Source: Labia minor (taxonomy: Eukaryota; Arthropoda; Insecta; Dermaptera; Spongiphoridae). Taken from it: a stretch of DNA of 64,000 nt. Numbering within the stretch: position 1 is the first letter of the stretch; every line of letters begins with the position of its first letter. Under the pieces are notes generated by a model. It searched no databases, was not told the DNA's origin, and saw nothing but the letters and a program-made list of their open reading frames with translations. The stretch covers positions 558,001 to 622,000 of the forward strand of contig CAUJBJ010000010.1 in the NCBI GenBank assembly GCA_963082975.1, written 5' to 3'. The position numbers were made by a program, and so were the translations under genes. Positions 13,401 through 24,531 of the stretch are shown here, in pieces.

Positions 13401-16400
13401 CTTTTATATTTTATTTTATTAATTTTCTGATTCTAATGAAGAATAAATTCATATTTGATCGATTTCTTAAATATTTTCATTGAATTCTTACGGATTACTG
13501 TGATTTTGTTCGAATATTAAAGGGAAAATCTTACTTTTTTAAATACGAGGGATAAAATTATCTTTTTTATTTTATTTTATTAATTTTCTGATTCTAATGA
13601 AGAATAAATTCATATTTGATCGATTTCTAAATATTTTCATTGAATTCTTACGGAAAAGTCTGATTTTGTTCAAATATTAAAGGGAAAATCCTACTTTTTT
13701 AAATACGAGGGACAAAATTATCTTTATATTTTATTTTATTCATTTTCTGATTCTAATGAAGAATAAATTCATATTTGATCGATTTCTTAAATATTTTCAT
13801 TGAATTCTTACGGAAAAGTGTGATTTGATCAAATATTAAAGGGAAAATCCTACTTTTTTAAATACGAGGAATAAAATTATCTTTTTATTTTATTTTATAA
13901 ATTTTCTGATTCTAATGAAGAATAAATTCATATTTGATCGATTTCTTAAATATTTTCATTGAATTCTTACGGAAAAGTCTGATTTTGTTCAAATATTAAA
14001 GGGAAAATCCTACTTTTTTAAATACGAGGGATAAAATTATCTTTTTATTTTATTTTATTAATTTTCTGATTATAATTAAGAATAAATTAATATTTGATCG
14101 ATTTCTTAAATATTTTCATTGAATTCTTACGGATTACTGTGATTTTGTTCAAATATTAAAGGGAAAATCCTACTTTTTTAAATACGAGGGATAAAATTAT
14201 CTTTTATATTTTATTTTATTCATTTTCTGATTCTAATTAAGAATAAATTCATATTTGATCGATTTCTTAAATATTTTCATTGAATTCTTACGGAAAAGTC
14301 TGATTTTGTTTTAAAGGGAAAATCCTACTTTTTTAAATACGAGGGATAAAATTATCTTTTTTATTTTATTTTATTAATTTTCTGATTATAATGAAGAATA
14401 AATTCATTTTTGATCGATTTCTTAAATATTTTCATTGAATTCTTACGGATTAGTGTGATTTTGTTCAAATATTAAAGGGAAAATCCTTCTTTTTTAAATA
14501 CGAGGGATAAAATTATCTTTTATATTTTATTTTATTCATTTTCTGATTCTAATTAAGAATAAATTCATATTTGATCGATTTCTTAAATATTTTCATTGAA
14601 TTCTTACGGAAAAGTCTGATTTTGTTCAAATATTAAAGGGAAAATCCTACTTTTTTAAATACGAGGGATAAAATTATCTTTTATATTTTATTTTATTAAT
14701 TTTCTGATTCTATTGAAGAATAAATTCATATTTGATCGATTTCTTAAATATTTTCATTGAATTCTTACGGAAAAGTCTGATTTTGTTCAAATATTAAAGG
14801 GAAAATCCTACTTTTTTAAATACGAGGGATAAAATTATCTTTTTTATTTTATTTTATTAATTTTCTGATTATAATGAAGAATAAATTCATATTTGATCGA
14901 TTTCTTAAATATTTTCATTGAATTCTTACGGAAAAGTCTGATTTTGTTCAAATATTAAAGGGAAAATCCTACTTTTTTAAATACGAGGGATAAAATTATC
15001 TTTTATATTTTATTTTATTAATTTTCTGATTCTATTGAATAATAAATTCATATTTGATCGATTTCTTAAATATTTTCATTGAATTCTTACGGAAAAGTCT
15101 GATTTTGTTCAAATATTAAAGGGAAAATCCTACTTTTTTAAATACGAGGGATAAAATTATCTTTTATATTTTATTTTATTAATTTTCTGATTCTATTAAA
15201 GAATAAATTCATATTTGATCGATTTCTTAAATATTTTCATTGAATTCTTACGGATTACTGTGATTTTGTTCAAATATTAAAGGGAAAATCCTAGTTTTTT
15301 AAATACGAGGGATAAAATTATCTTTTTTATTTTATTTTATTAATTTTCTGGTTCTAATGAAGAATAAATTCATATTTGATCGATTTCTTAATTATTTTCA
15401 TTGAATTCTTACGGAAAATCTGATTTTGTTCAAATATTAAAGGGAAAATTCCTACTTTTTTAAATACGAGGGATAAAATTATCTTTTATATTTTATTTTA
15501 TTCATTTTCTGATTCTAATGAAGAATAAATTCATATTTGATTGATTTCTTAAATATTTTCATTGAATTCTTACGGATTAGTGTGATTTTGTTCAAATATT
15601 AAAGGGAAAATCCTACTTTTTTAAATACGAGGGATAAAATTAACTTTTATATTTTATTTTATTAATTTTCTGATTCTATTGAAGAATAAATTCATATTTG
15701 ATCGATTTCTTAAATATTTTCATTGAATTCTTACGGAAAAGTCTGATTTTGTTCAAATATTAAAGGGAAAATCCTACTTTTTTAAATACGAGGGATAAAA
15801 TTATCTTTTTTATTTTATTTTATTAATTTTCTGATTCTTATGAAGAATAAATTCATATTTGATCGATTTCTTAAATATTTTCATTGAATTCTTACGGATT
15901 ACTGTGATTTTGTTCAAATATTAAAGGGAAAATCCTACTTTTTTAAATACGAGGGATAAAATTATCTTTTTTATTTTATTTTATTAATTTTCTGATTCTA
16001 ATGAAGAATAAATTCATATTTGATCGATTTCTTAAATATTTTCATTGAATTCTTACGGAAAAGTCTGATTTTGTTCAAATATTAAAGGGAAAATCCTACT
16101 TTTTTAAATACGAGGGATAAAATTATCTTTTATATTTTATTTTATTAATTTTCTGATTCTATTAAAGAATAAATTCATATTTGATCGATTTCTTAAATAT
16201 TTTCATTGAATTCTTACGGATTACTGTGATTTTGTTCAAATATTAAAGGGAAAATCCTAGTTTTTTAAATACGAGGGATAAAATTATCTTTTTTATTTTA
16301 TTTTATTAATTTTCTGGTTCTAATGAAGAATAAATTCATATTTGATCGATTTCTTAATTATTTTCATTGAATTCTTACGGAAAATCTGATTTTGTTCAAA

Positions 16401-17216
16401 TATTAAAGGGAAAATTCCTACTTTTTTAAATACGAGGGATAAAATTATCTTTTATATTTTATTTTATTCATTTTCTGATTCTAATGAAGAATAAATTCAT
16501 ATTTGATCGATTTCTTAAATATTTTCATTGAATTCTTACGGATTAGTGTGATTTTGTTCAAATATTAAAGGGAAAATCCTACTTTTTTAAATACGAGGGA
16601 TAAAATTATCTTTTATATTTTATTTTATTAATTTTCTGATTCTATTGAAGAATAAATTCATATTTGATCGATTTCTTAAATATTTTCATTGAATTCTTAC
16701 GGAAAAGTCTGATTTTGTTCAAATATTAAAGGGAAAATCCTACTTTTTTAAATACGAGGGATAAAATTATCTTTTTTATTTTATTTTATTAATTTTCTGA
16801 TTATAATTAAGAATAAATTCATATTTGATCGATTTCTTAAATATTTTCATTGAATTCTTACGGATTACTGTGATTTTGTTCAAATATTAAAGGGAAAATC
16901 CTACTTTTTTAAATACGAGGGATAAAATTATCTTTTATATTTTATTTTATTCATTTTCTGATTCTAATTAAGAATAAATTCATATTTGATCGATTTCTTA
17001 AATATTTTCATTGAATTCTTACGGAAAAGTCTGATTTTGTTCAAATATTAAAGGGAAAATCCTACTTTTTTAAATACGAGGGATAAAATTATCTTTTTTA
17101 TTTTATTTTATTAATTTTCTGATTATAATGAAGAATAAATTCATTTTTGATCGATTTCTTAAATATTTTCATTGAATTCTTACGGATTAGTGTGATTTTG
17201 TTCAAATATTAAAGAG

Positions 17217-18803
17217 AAACTTGTTCTAATAAATAAAGGCAAGGCAGATTTGTCGCAACCATCTGCGTATAGACCCCTTTGCATGCTCGATTTCGCCGGA
17301 AAGCTGTTTGAAAAGCTTATAAAGCAGAGGCTCAGTGTTCTCATACAGAACTCCGGAGGATTATCACCAAATCAGTATGGATTTAGAACCGTAAAATCGA
17401 CCATAGAAGCAATAAGTGATGTTGTAGAAAGCGCAAACAATGCCCAACTAGGAAATCATTTCTCGAGACGAATTGTGATTTTGGCAACTTTGGATGTACG
17501 AAACGCGTTCAACAGTCTTCAGTGGAAGGATATTATGGAAGCTCTGCAAACAAATTTCAAAGTACCTAATTATATGCTGAGAGTCATTAGGAATTATCTT
17601 AGTGACCGCACTCTGGTATATGACACTTCCAATGGACCAAAAGTGAAAAAAGTAAACTCTGGTGCTGCCCAGGGTTCCATCCTGGGACCAGACCTATGGA
17701 ATATCACTTATGATGGAATCCTGAGATTGGAAATGCCAGATGATACACATTTAGTTGGTTATGCAGATGACATCGCTGCCGTTATCATAGCCCGCAACAC
17801 TGAGAACGGTCAAAGAAAATTAAACCAAGTAATGCTGAGAATCAAACTGTGGTTGGAGAACCATGGGCTAAACTTAGCTACAGAAAAAACAGAATTAATA
17901 TTGCTGACTCGGAAGCACATCCCACTTGAGGTAAGCTTCAATGTGCTTGGCTCCAACATCGTAACCAAAGACGAAGTAAAATACCTTGGCGTTCTTTTTG
18001 ATCCTAGAATGAGGTTCACTCATCAAATAATGCACGCTACGAACAAATGCAGCACGGTCACTGGAATGCTCAGCAGGCTGATGGCTAACATAGGAGGACC
18101 TACCCAAATGAAGAGGAAACTCTTAATGGACACCACAAACTCAATACTCCTATATGGGAGTGAGATTTGGGGACCAAAAACAACAGAGAAATACAAAAGA
18201 AAATCTCTATTAAGAGCGCAAAGAGTAGCTGCACTAAGAGTTTCTTCTGCATATAGAACGGTGTCACTGGAGGCGGTAACAATTATTAGCAGCTCCATCC
18301 CCTTAGATCTGCTCATTGATGAGCGAATACTCATCTGGGAGGGAAAAAGGAAAAATACAACAGTGGACAGGAAAGAACTGAGGAAAAACACCATGGAATT
18401 TTTGCAAAGGCGATGGAATCAGTCGCTTAAAGGAAGGTGGACAGCAAAATTGATTCCACACATAGGACCTTGGTATGAAAGGAAGCATGGAGAGGTGAAT
18501 TATTATATCACTCAAATGCTCTCCGGACATGGATACTTCAAAAGGTACTTACACAAAATAGGGAAGGCTGATAGTCCCTGCTGTATATATGATGACGGGG
18601 AAATTGACGACACCAATCACACGATCTTCGAGTGCGTACGGTGGGACTGGGAGAGAACGAAGATAGAGAAGAATGTTGGGAAGCTAACAGCTGCTAACAT
18701 AATAACTAGAATGCTGGCTGACGAGAAGAATTGGAAAGAGATTGGCTTATTCATAGAAGAAATTCTTCGGAAAAAGAAGAAGGATTTAGAAAGTCAAAAG
18801 TAA
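17217..18803 (+). CDS. Partial ORF2 (pol): reverse transcriptase and C-terminal Cys/His domain of an R1-clade retrotransposon, 5'-truncated
   Basis: In the full element this protein copies element RNA into DNA at a nicked chromosomal target. The frame is open from the insertion junction (reading KLVLINKGK, a typical RT entry) to the TAA at 18801. No ATG starts it: the frame simply enters from the truncation, and the first usable alternative start is TTG at 17250. RT landmarks in order are PSAYRPLCMLD (17259-17291), NQYGFR (17370-17387), motif A with its Asp codon at 17493, motif B GAAQGS (17661-17678), catalytic YADD (17760-17771) and YLGVLFD (17982-18002). NIGGP (18087) and LLYG (18147) follow, as in R1-clade proteins. 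The C-terminal motif (18579-18635) has CC, His and Cys, but Asp where the second Cys of C-x2-C is expected. R1-clade ORF2 proteins are usually about 1000 residues, so roughly half is present. Without endonuclease and promoter, this copy cannot mobilise itself. Confidence 0.93.
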   Translation, partial: KLVLINKGKADLSQPSAYRPLCMLDFAGKLFEKLIKQRLSVLIQNSGGLSPNQYGFRTVKSTIEAISDVVESANNAQLGNHFSRRIVILATLDVRNAFNSLQWKDIMEALQTNFKVPNYMLRVIRNYLSDRTLVYDTSNGPKVKKVNSGAAQGSILGPDLWNITYDGILRLEMPDDTHLVGYADDIAAVIIARNTENGQRKLNQVMLRIKLWLENHGLNLATEKTELILLTRKHIPLEVSFNVLGSNIVTKDEVKYLGVLFDPRMRFTHQIMHATNKCSTVTGMLSRLMANIGGPTQMKRKLLMDTTNSILLYGSEIWGPKTTEKYKRKSLLRAQRVAALRVSSAYRTVSLEAVTIISSSIPLDLLIDERILIWEGKRKNTTVDRKELRKNTMEFLQRRWNQSLKGRWTAKLIPHIGPWYERKHGEVNYYITQMLSGHGYFKRYLHKIGKADSPCCIYDDGEIDDTNHTIFECVRWDWERTKIEKNVGKLTAANIITRMLADEKNWKEIGLFIEEILRKKKKDLESQK

Positions 18804-19037
18804 CAAATGCGGAACCTAGACGTAGGCCAACACGGCGAAAATCAAATGAATGAATGAATAGATGAATGGATGGATAAATGAATAAATAGAGAACACCACC
18901 CTGAAGTAATACGTAAGTGGTACCGGGGTGGATGTTGTTTCTCAACCACGAGGTAGGTTTTTAGTGGGTGCAAGTCCCACATACCAAGTTTGTGACGACA
19001 ACTTGAGATGTGTCAGACATTTTCCTACCCTCACCGC
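18804..19037 (+). other. 3' UTR of retrotransposon copy 1
   Basis: This 234-nt non-coding segment between the ORF2 stop and the poly-A is identical in copy 2 by my reading. It holds several short inverted repeats: CCTA/TAGG (18815-18826), CCACCC/GGGTGG (18896-18901 with 18926-18931), GTTG/CAAC (18934-18946), GTGGG/CCCAC with a 7-nt loop (18964-18980), and CAAGTT/AACTTG with a 9-nt loop (18985-19005). In non-LTR elements the 3' RNA end is what the RT recognises, so a structured 3' end is plausible; that role is inferred. The first 50 nt also carry an open alternative frame ending in PRRRPTRRKSNE. Confidence 0.8.
18845..18889 (+). repeat. Degenerate (AATG)n tetranucleotide repeat in the retrotransposon 3' UTR
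   Basis: About eleven imperfect units of AATG, GATG, GGAT and AATA type, directly after the end of the alternative C-terminal frame. The copy 2 version (24341-24385) has the same length and sequence, so the repeat has not changed between the two insertions. Confidence 0.85.
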
Positions 19038-19061
19038 AAAAAAAAAAAAAAAAAAAAAAAA
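19038..19061 (+). other. Poly-A tail of retrotransposon copy 1 (24 A)
   Basis: An uninterrupted A run between the 3' UTR end (CTCACCGC) and resumed satellite. It marks the reverse-transcription start. Its last As may belong to the AAAG of the target. Confidence 0.93.
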
Positions 19062-22000
19062 GGGGAAATCCTACTTTTTTAAATACGAGGGATAAAATTA
19101 TCTTTTATATTTTATTTTATTCATTTTCTGATTCTAATTAAGAATAAATTCATATTTGATCGATTTCTTAAATATTTTCATTGAATTCTTACGGAAAAGT
19201 CTGATTTTGTTCAAATATTAAAGGGAAAATCCTACTTTTTTAAATACGAGGGATAAAATTATCTTTTATATTTTATTTTATTAATTTTCTGATTCTATTG
19301 AAGAATAAATTCATATTTGATCGATTTCTTAAATATTTTCATTGAATTCTTACGGAAAAGTCTGATTTTGTTCAAATATTAAAGGGAAAATCCTACTTTT
19401 TTAAATACGAGGGATAAAATTATCTTTTATATTTTATTTTATTAATTTTCTGATTCTATTAAAGAATAAATTCATATTTGATCGATTTCTTAAATATTTT
19501 CATTGAATTCTTACGGATTACTGTGATTTTGTTCAAATATTAAAGGGAAAATCCTAGTTTTTTAAATACGAGGGATAAAATTATCTTTTTTATTTTATTT
19601 TATTAATTTTCTGGTTCTAATGAAGAATAAATTCATATTTGATCGATTTCTTAATTATTTTCATTGAATTCTTACGGAAAAGTCTGATTTTGTTCAAATA
19701 TTAAAGGGAAAATCCTACTTTTTTAAATACGAGGGATAAAATTATCTTTTATATTTTATTTTATTAATTTTCTGATTCTATTGAAGAATAAATTCATATT
19801 TGATTGATTTCTTAAATATTTTCATTGAATTCTTACGGATTAGTGTGATTTTGTTCAAATATTAAAGGGAAAATCCTACTTTTTTAAATACGAGGGATAA
19901 AATTAACTTTTATATTTTATTTTATTAATTTTCTGATTCTATTGAAGAATAAATTCATATTTGATCGATTTCTTAAATATTTTCATTGAATTCTTACGGA
20001 AAAGTCTGATTTTGTTCAAATATTAAAGGGAAAAATCCTACTTTTTTAAATACGAGGGATAAAATTATCTTTTTTATTTTATTTTATTAATTTTCTGATT
20101 CTAATGAAGAATAAATTCATATTTGATCGATTTCTTAAATATTTTCATTGAATTCTTACGGAAAAGTCTGATTTTGTTCAAATATTAAAGGGAAAATCCT
20201 ACTTTTTTAAATACGAGGGACAAAATTAACTTTTATATTTTATTTTATTAATTTTCTGATTCTATTGAAGAATAAATTCATATTTGATCGATTTCTTAAA
20301 TATTTTCATTGAATTCTTACGGAAAAGTCTGATTTTGTTCAAATATTAAAGGGAAAAATCCTACTTTTTTAAATACGAGGGATAAAATTATCTTTTTTAT
20401 TTTATTTTATTAATTTTCTGATTCTAATGAAGAATAAATTCATATTTGATCGATTTCTTAAATATTTTCATTGAATTCTTACGGAAAAGTCTGATTTTGT
20501 TCAAATATTAAAGGGAAAATCCTACTTTTTTAAATACGAGGGACAAAATTATCTTTTATATTTTATTTTATTCATTTTCTGATTCTAATTAAGAATAAAT
20601 TCATATTTGATCGATTTCTTAAATATTTTCATTGAATTCTTACGGATTACTGTGATTTTGTTCAAATATTAAAGGGAAAATCCTAGTTTTTTAAATACGA
20701 GGGATAAAATTATCTTTTTTATTTTATTTTATTAATTTTCTGGTTCTAATGAAGAATAAATTCATATTTGATCGATTTCTTAAATATTTTCATTGAATTC
20801 TTACGGAAAAGTCTGATTTTGTTCAAATATTAAAGGGAAAAATCCTACTTTTTTAAATACGAGGGATAAAATTATCTTTTTTATTTTATTTTATTAATTT
20901 TCTGATTCTAATGAAGAATAAATTCATATTTGATCGATTTCTTAAATATTTTCATTGAATTCTTACGGAAAAGTCTGATTTTGTTCAAATATTAAAGGGA
21001 AAATCCTACTTTTTTAAATACGAGGGATAAAATTATCTTTTATATTTTATTTTATTAATTTTCTGATTCTATTGAAGAATAAATTCATATTTGATCGATT
21101 TCTTAAATATTTTCATTGAATTCTTACGGAAAAGTCTGATTTTGTTCAAATATTAAAGGGAAAATCCTACTTTTTTAAATACGAGGGATAAAATTATCTT
21201 TTTTATTTTATTTTATTAATTTTCTGATTATAATTAAGAATAAATTCATATTTGATCGATTTCTTAAATATTTTCATTGAATTCTTACGGAAAAGTCTGA
21301 TTTTGTTCAAATATTAAAGGGAAAATCCTACTTTTTTAAATACGAGGGATAAAATTATCTTTTATATTTTATTTTATTAATTTTCTGATTCTATTGAAGA
21401 ATAAATTCATATTTGATCGATTTCTTAAATATTTTCATTGAATTCTTACGGAAAAGTATGATTTTGTTCAAATATTAAAGGGAAAATCATACTTTTTTAA
21501 ATACGAGGGATAAAATTAACTTTTTTGTTTTATTTTATTAATTTTCTGATTATAATGAAGAATAAATTCATATTTGATCGATTTCTTAAATATTTTCATT
21601 GAATTCTTACGGAAAAGTCTGATTTTGTTCAAATATTAAAGGGAAAATCCTACTTTTTTAAATACGAGGGATAAAATTATCTTTTATATTTTATTTTATT
21701 AATTTTCTGATTCTATTGAAGAATAAATTCATATTTGATCGATTTCTTAAATATTTTCATTGAATTCTTACGGAAAATTCTGATTTTGTTCAAATATTAA
21801 AGGGAAAATCCTACTTTTTTAAATACGAGGGATAAAATTATCTTTTATATTTTATTTTATTCATTTTCTGATTCTAATTAAGAATAAATTCATATTTGAT
21901 CGATTTCTTAAATATTTTCATTGAATTCTTACGGAAAAGTCTGATTTTGTTCAAATATTAAAGGGAAAATCCTACTTTTTTAAATACGAGGGATAAAATT

Positions 22001-23420
22001 ATCTTTTTTATTTTATTTTATTAATTTTCTGATTATAATGAAGAATAAATTCATTTTTGATCGATTTCTTAATTATTTTCATTGAATTCTTACGGAAAAT
22101 CTGATTTTGTTCAAATATTAAAGGGAAAATTCCTACTTTTTTAAATACGAGGGATAAAATTATCTTTTATATTTTATTTTATTCATTTTCTGATTCTAAT
22201 GAAGAATAAATTCATATTTGATCGATTTCTTAAATATTTTCATTGAATTCTTACTGAAAAGTCTGATTTTGTTCAAATATTAAAGGGAAAATCCTACTTT
22301 TTTAAATACGAGGGATAAAATTATCTTTTATATTTTATTTTATTAATTTTCTGATTCTATTGAAGAATAAATTCATATTTGATCGATTTCTTAAATATTT
22401 TCATTGAATTCTTACGGAAAAGTCTGATTTTGTTCAAATATTAAAGGGAAAATCCTACTTTTTTAAATACGTGGGATAAAATTATCTTTTATATTTTATT
22501 TTATTAATTTTCTGATTCTATTAAAGAATAAATTCATATTTGATCGATTTCTTAAATATTTTCATTGAATTCTTACGGATTACTGTGATTTTGTTCAAAT
22601 ATTAAAGGGAAAATCCTAGTTTTTTAAATACGAGGGATAAAATTATCTTTTTATTTTATTTTATTAATTTTCTGGTTCTAATGAAGAATAAATTCATATT
22701 TGATCGATTTCTTAATTATTTTCATTGAATTCTTACGGAAAATCTGATTTTGTTCAAATATTAAAGGAAAATTCCTACTTTTTTAAATACGAGGGATAAA
22801 ATTATCTTTTATATTTTATTTTATTCATTTTCTGATTCTAATGAAGAATAAATTCATATTTGATTGATTTCTTAAATATTTTCATTGAATTCTTACGGAT
22901 TAGTGTGATTTTGTTCAAATATTAAAGGGAAAATCCTACTTTTTTAAATACGAGGGATAAAATTAACTTTTATATTTTATTTTATTAATTTTCTGATTCT
23001 ATTGAAGAATAAATTCATATTTGATCGATTTCTTAAATATTTTCATTGAATTCTTACGGAAAAGTCTGATTTTGTTCAAATATTAAAGGGAAAAATCCTA
23101 CTTTTTTAAATACGAGGGATAAAATTATCTTTTATATTTTATTTTATTAATTTTCTCATTCTATTGAAGAATAAATTCATATTTGATCGATTTCTTAAAT
23201 ATTTTCATAGAATTCTTACGGAAAATTCTGATTTTGTTCAAATATTAAAGGGAAAATCCTACTTTTTTAAATACAAGGGATAAAATTATCTTTTATATTT
23301 TATTTTATTAATTTCCTGATTCTATTGAAGAATAAATTCATATTTGATCGATTTCTTAAATATTTTCATTGAATTCTTACGGATTATTGTGATTTTGTTC
23401 AAATATTAAAGGGAAAATCC
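19062..23420. repeat. Satellite array, middle block (about 27 monomers)
   Basis: Same 161-bp monomer and orientation as the flanking blocks. It starts part-way through the monomer broken by copy 1 (GGGGAAATCC) and ends at the AAAGGGAAAATCC of the monomer broken by copy 2. Two monomer types abundant further right appear here for the first time: ACGTGGG (near 22470) and the pair with TTTCTCATTC (near 23155) and AATTTCCTG (23310). One monomer at about 21455-21620 has several private changes (AAAAGTATG, AATCATAC, TTTTTTGTTTTA). Two single-base losses occur close together at about 22650 and 22766. No gene is present. Confidence 0.97.
23408..23420 (+). repeat. Target-site duplication, 5' copy, of retrotransposon copy 2
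   Basis: AAAGGGAAAATCC immediately before the element. The same 13 bp follows the element at 24574-24586, its first three As being merged with the poly-A. The implied first nick on the minus strand is CCCTTT/AAT. T-rich primer ends of this kind pair with a poly-A tail. Confidence 0.85.
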
Positions 23421-24299
23421 CTTGAGGTAAGCTTCAATGTGCTTGGCTCCAACATCGTAACCAAAGACGAAGTAAAATACCTTGGCGTTCTTTTTGATCC
23501 TAGAATGAGGTTCACTCATCAAATAATGCACGCTACGAACAAATGCAGCACGGTCACTGGAATGCTCAGCAGGCTGATGGCTAACATAGGAGGACCTACC
23601 CAAATGAAGAGGAAACTCTTAATGGACACCACAAACTCAATACTCCTATATGGGAGTGAGATTTGGGGACCAAAAACAACAGAGAAATACAAAAGAAAAC
23701 CTCTATTAAGAGCGCAAAGAGTAGCTGCACTAAGAGTTTCTTCTGCATATAGAACGGTGTCACTGGAGGCGGTAACAATTATTAGCAGCTCCATCCCCTT
23801 AGATCTGCTCATTGATGAGCGAATACTCATCTGGGAGGGAAAAAGGAAAAATACAACAGTGGACAGGAAAGAACTGAGGAAAAACACCATGGAATTTTTG
23901 CAAAGGCGATGGAATCAGTCGCTTAAAGGAAGGTGGACAGCAACATTGATTCCACACATAGGACCTTGGTATGAAAGGAAGCATGGAGAGGTGAATTATT
24001 ATATCACTCAAATGCTCTCCGGACATGGATACTTCAAAAGGTACTTACACAAAATAGGGAAGGCTGATAGTCCCTGCTGTATATATGATGACGGGGAAAT
24101 TGACGACACCAATCACACGATCTTCGAGTGCGTACGGTGGGACTGGGAGAGAACGAAGATAGAGAAGAATGTTGGGAAGCTAACAGCTGCTAACATAATA
24201 ACTAGAATGCTGGCTGACGAGAAGAATTGGAAAGAGATTGGCTTTTTCATAGAAGAAATTCTTCGGAAAAAGAAGAAGGATTTAGAAAGTCAAAAGTAA
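23421..24299 (+). CDS. Partial ORF2 (pol): end of RT and C-terminal Cys/His domain, 5'-truncated
   Basis: The frame is open from the first base of the insert (CTT GAG GTA) to the TAA at 24297. There is no true start codon; a GTG at 23439 is only the first alternative start. It retains YLGVLFD (23478-23498), the NIGGP region, the GRWT and HGEVNYY blocks typical of R1-clade C-terminal regions, and the Cys/His motif (24075-24131). Motifs A, B and the YADD box are lost, so this fragment cannot act as a reverse transcriptase. Compared with copy 1 it has Ser to Pro (codon at 23700), Lys to Thr (23944) and Leu to Phe (24245). All three differences change the protein and no silent difference was seen. 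It also carries Asp in place of the second expected zinc-binding Cys, as in copy 1. Confidence 0.92.
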   Translation, partial: LEVSFNVLGSNIVTKDEVKYLGVLFDPRMRFTHQIMHATNKCSTVTGMLSRLMANIGGPTQMKRKLLMDTTNSILLYGSEIWGPKTTEKYKRKPLLRAQRVAALRVSSAYRTVSLEAVTIISSSIPLDLLIDERILIWEGKRKNTTVDRKELRKNTMEFLQRRWNQSLKGRWTATLIPHIGPWYERKHGEVNYYITQMLSGHGYFKRYLHKIGKADSPCCIYDDGEIDDTNHTIFECVRWDWERTKIEKNVGKLTAANIITRMLADEKNWKEIGFFIEEILRKKKKDLESQK

Positions 24300-24531
24300 C
24301 AAATGCGGAACCTAGACGTAGGCCAACACGGCGAAAATCAAATGAATGAATGAATAGATGAATGGATGGATAAATGAATAAATAGAGAACACCACCCTGA
24401 AGTAATACGTAAGTGGTACCGGGGTGGATGTTGTTTCTCAACCACGAGGTAGGTTTTTAGTGGGTGCAAGTCCCACATACCAAGTTTGTGACGACAACTT
24501 GAGATGTGTCAGACATTTTCCTACCCTCACC

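Larger units (their letters stand above)
1..17214. repeat. AT-rich satellite array, left block (about 107 monomers of ~161 bp)
   Basis: Head-to-tail tandem repeat. Taking the CAAATATTAAAGGG motif as monomer start, successive starts at 1, 162, 323, 479 and 640 give unit lengths of 161, 161, 156 and 161 bp. Every monomer carries the landmarks AAAGGGAAAATCC, TTTTTTAAATACGAGGG, GAATAAATTCATATTTG, ATCGATTTCTTAAATATT and TTGAATTCTTACGG. The few variable sites include the bases after TTACGG, CCTAC/CCTAG/CCTAT, ACGAGGG/ACAAGGG and TTAATT/TTCATT. All monomers seen are on the same strand, and every frame is broken by frequent stops. EcoRI (GAATTC) and ClaI (ATCGAT) sites recur nearly once per monomer. 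This block differs from the right one in having CCTAT and ATCTATTTT variants and lacking ACGTGGG monomers. A centromeric or pericentromeric satellite is an inference from structure only. Confidence 0.98.
17215..19061 (+). mobile_element. 5'-truncated R1-clade non-LTR retrotransposon, copy 1
   Basis: An insert of about 1.85 kb that breaks one satellite monomer after ATTAAAG. It contains the RT and C-terminal part of ORF2 (17217-18803), a 3' UTR (18804-19037) and a 24-nt poly-A (19038-19061). The satellite resumes at GGGGAAATCC, one base different from the usual GGGAAAATCC. The element enters ORF2 at the start of the RT domain, so ORF1, the endonuclease and the 5' UTR are missing; 5' truncation is usual for target-primed reverse transcription. 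Its base composition is far less AT-rich than the satellite. The target-site duplication is short or mutated: AAAG is shared at both ends, and beyond it the flanks match only imperfectly. The order of monomer types on either side fits a satellite HOR, so the insertion came after HOR formation. Confidence 0.95.

Noticed and set aside
1..17214. CRISPR-like regular repeat spacing
   Set aside because: The whole 161-bp unit is repeated, with no unique spacers, no cas genes and a eukaryotic retrotransposon within. It is satellite DNA.
17810..18945. Minus-strand open frames of 60-123 codons over retrotransposon copy 1
   Set aside because: They are antisense shadows of the ORF2 frame. They show no recognisable domain, and the same frames recur over copy 2 only because the DNA is the same.
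18960..18985. Possible tRNA T-arm (GTGGGTGCAAGTCCCAC)
   Set aside because: Only this hairpin resembles a tRNA. No acceptor, D or anticodon arm flanks it, and it lies in the retrotransposon 3' UTR.
23406..24441. Minus-strand open frames over retrotransposon copy 2
   Set aside because: Antisense shadows of ORF2. One runs into satellite sequence at its end, which shows it is not a maintained gene.
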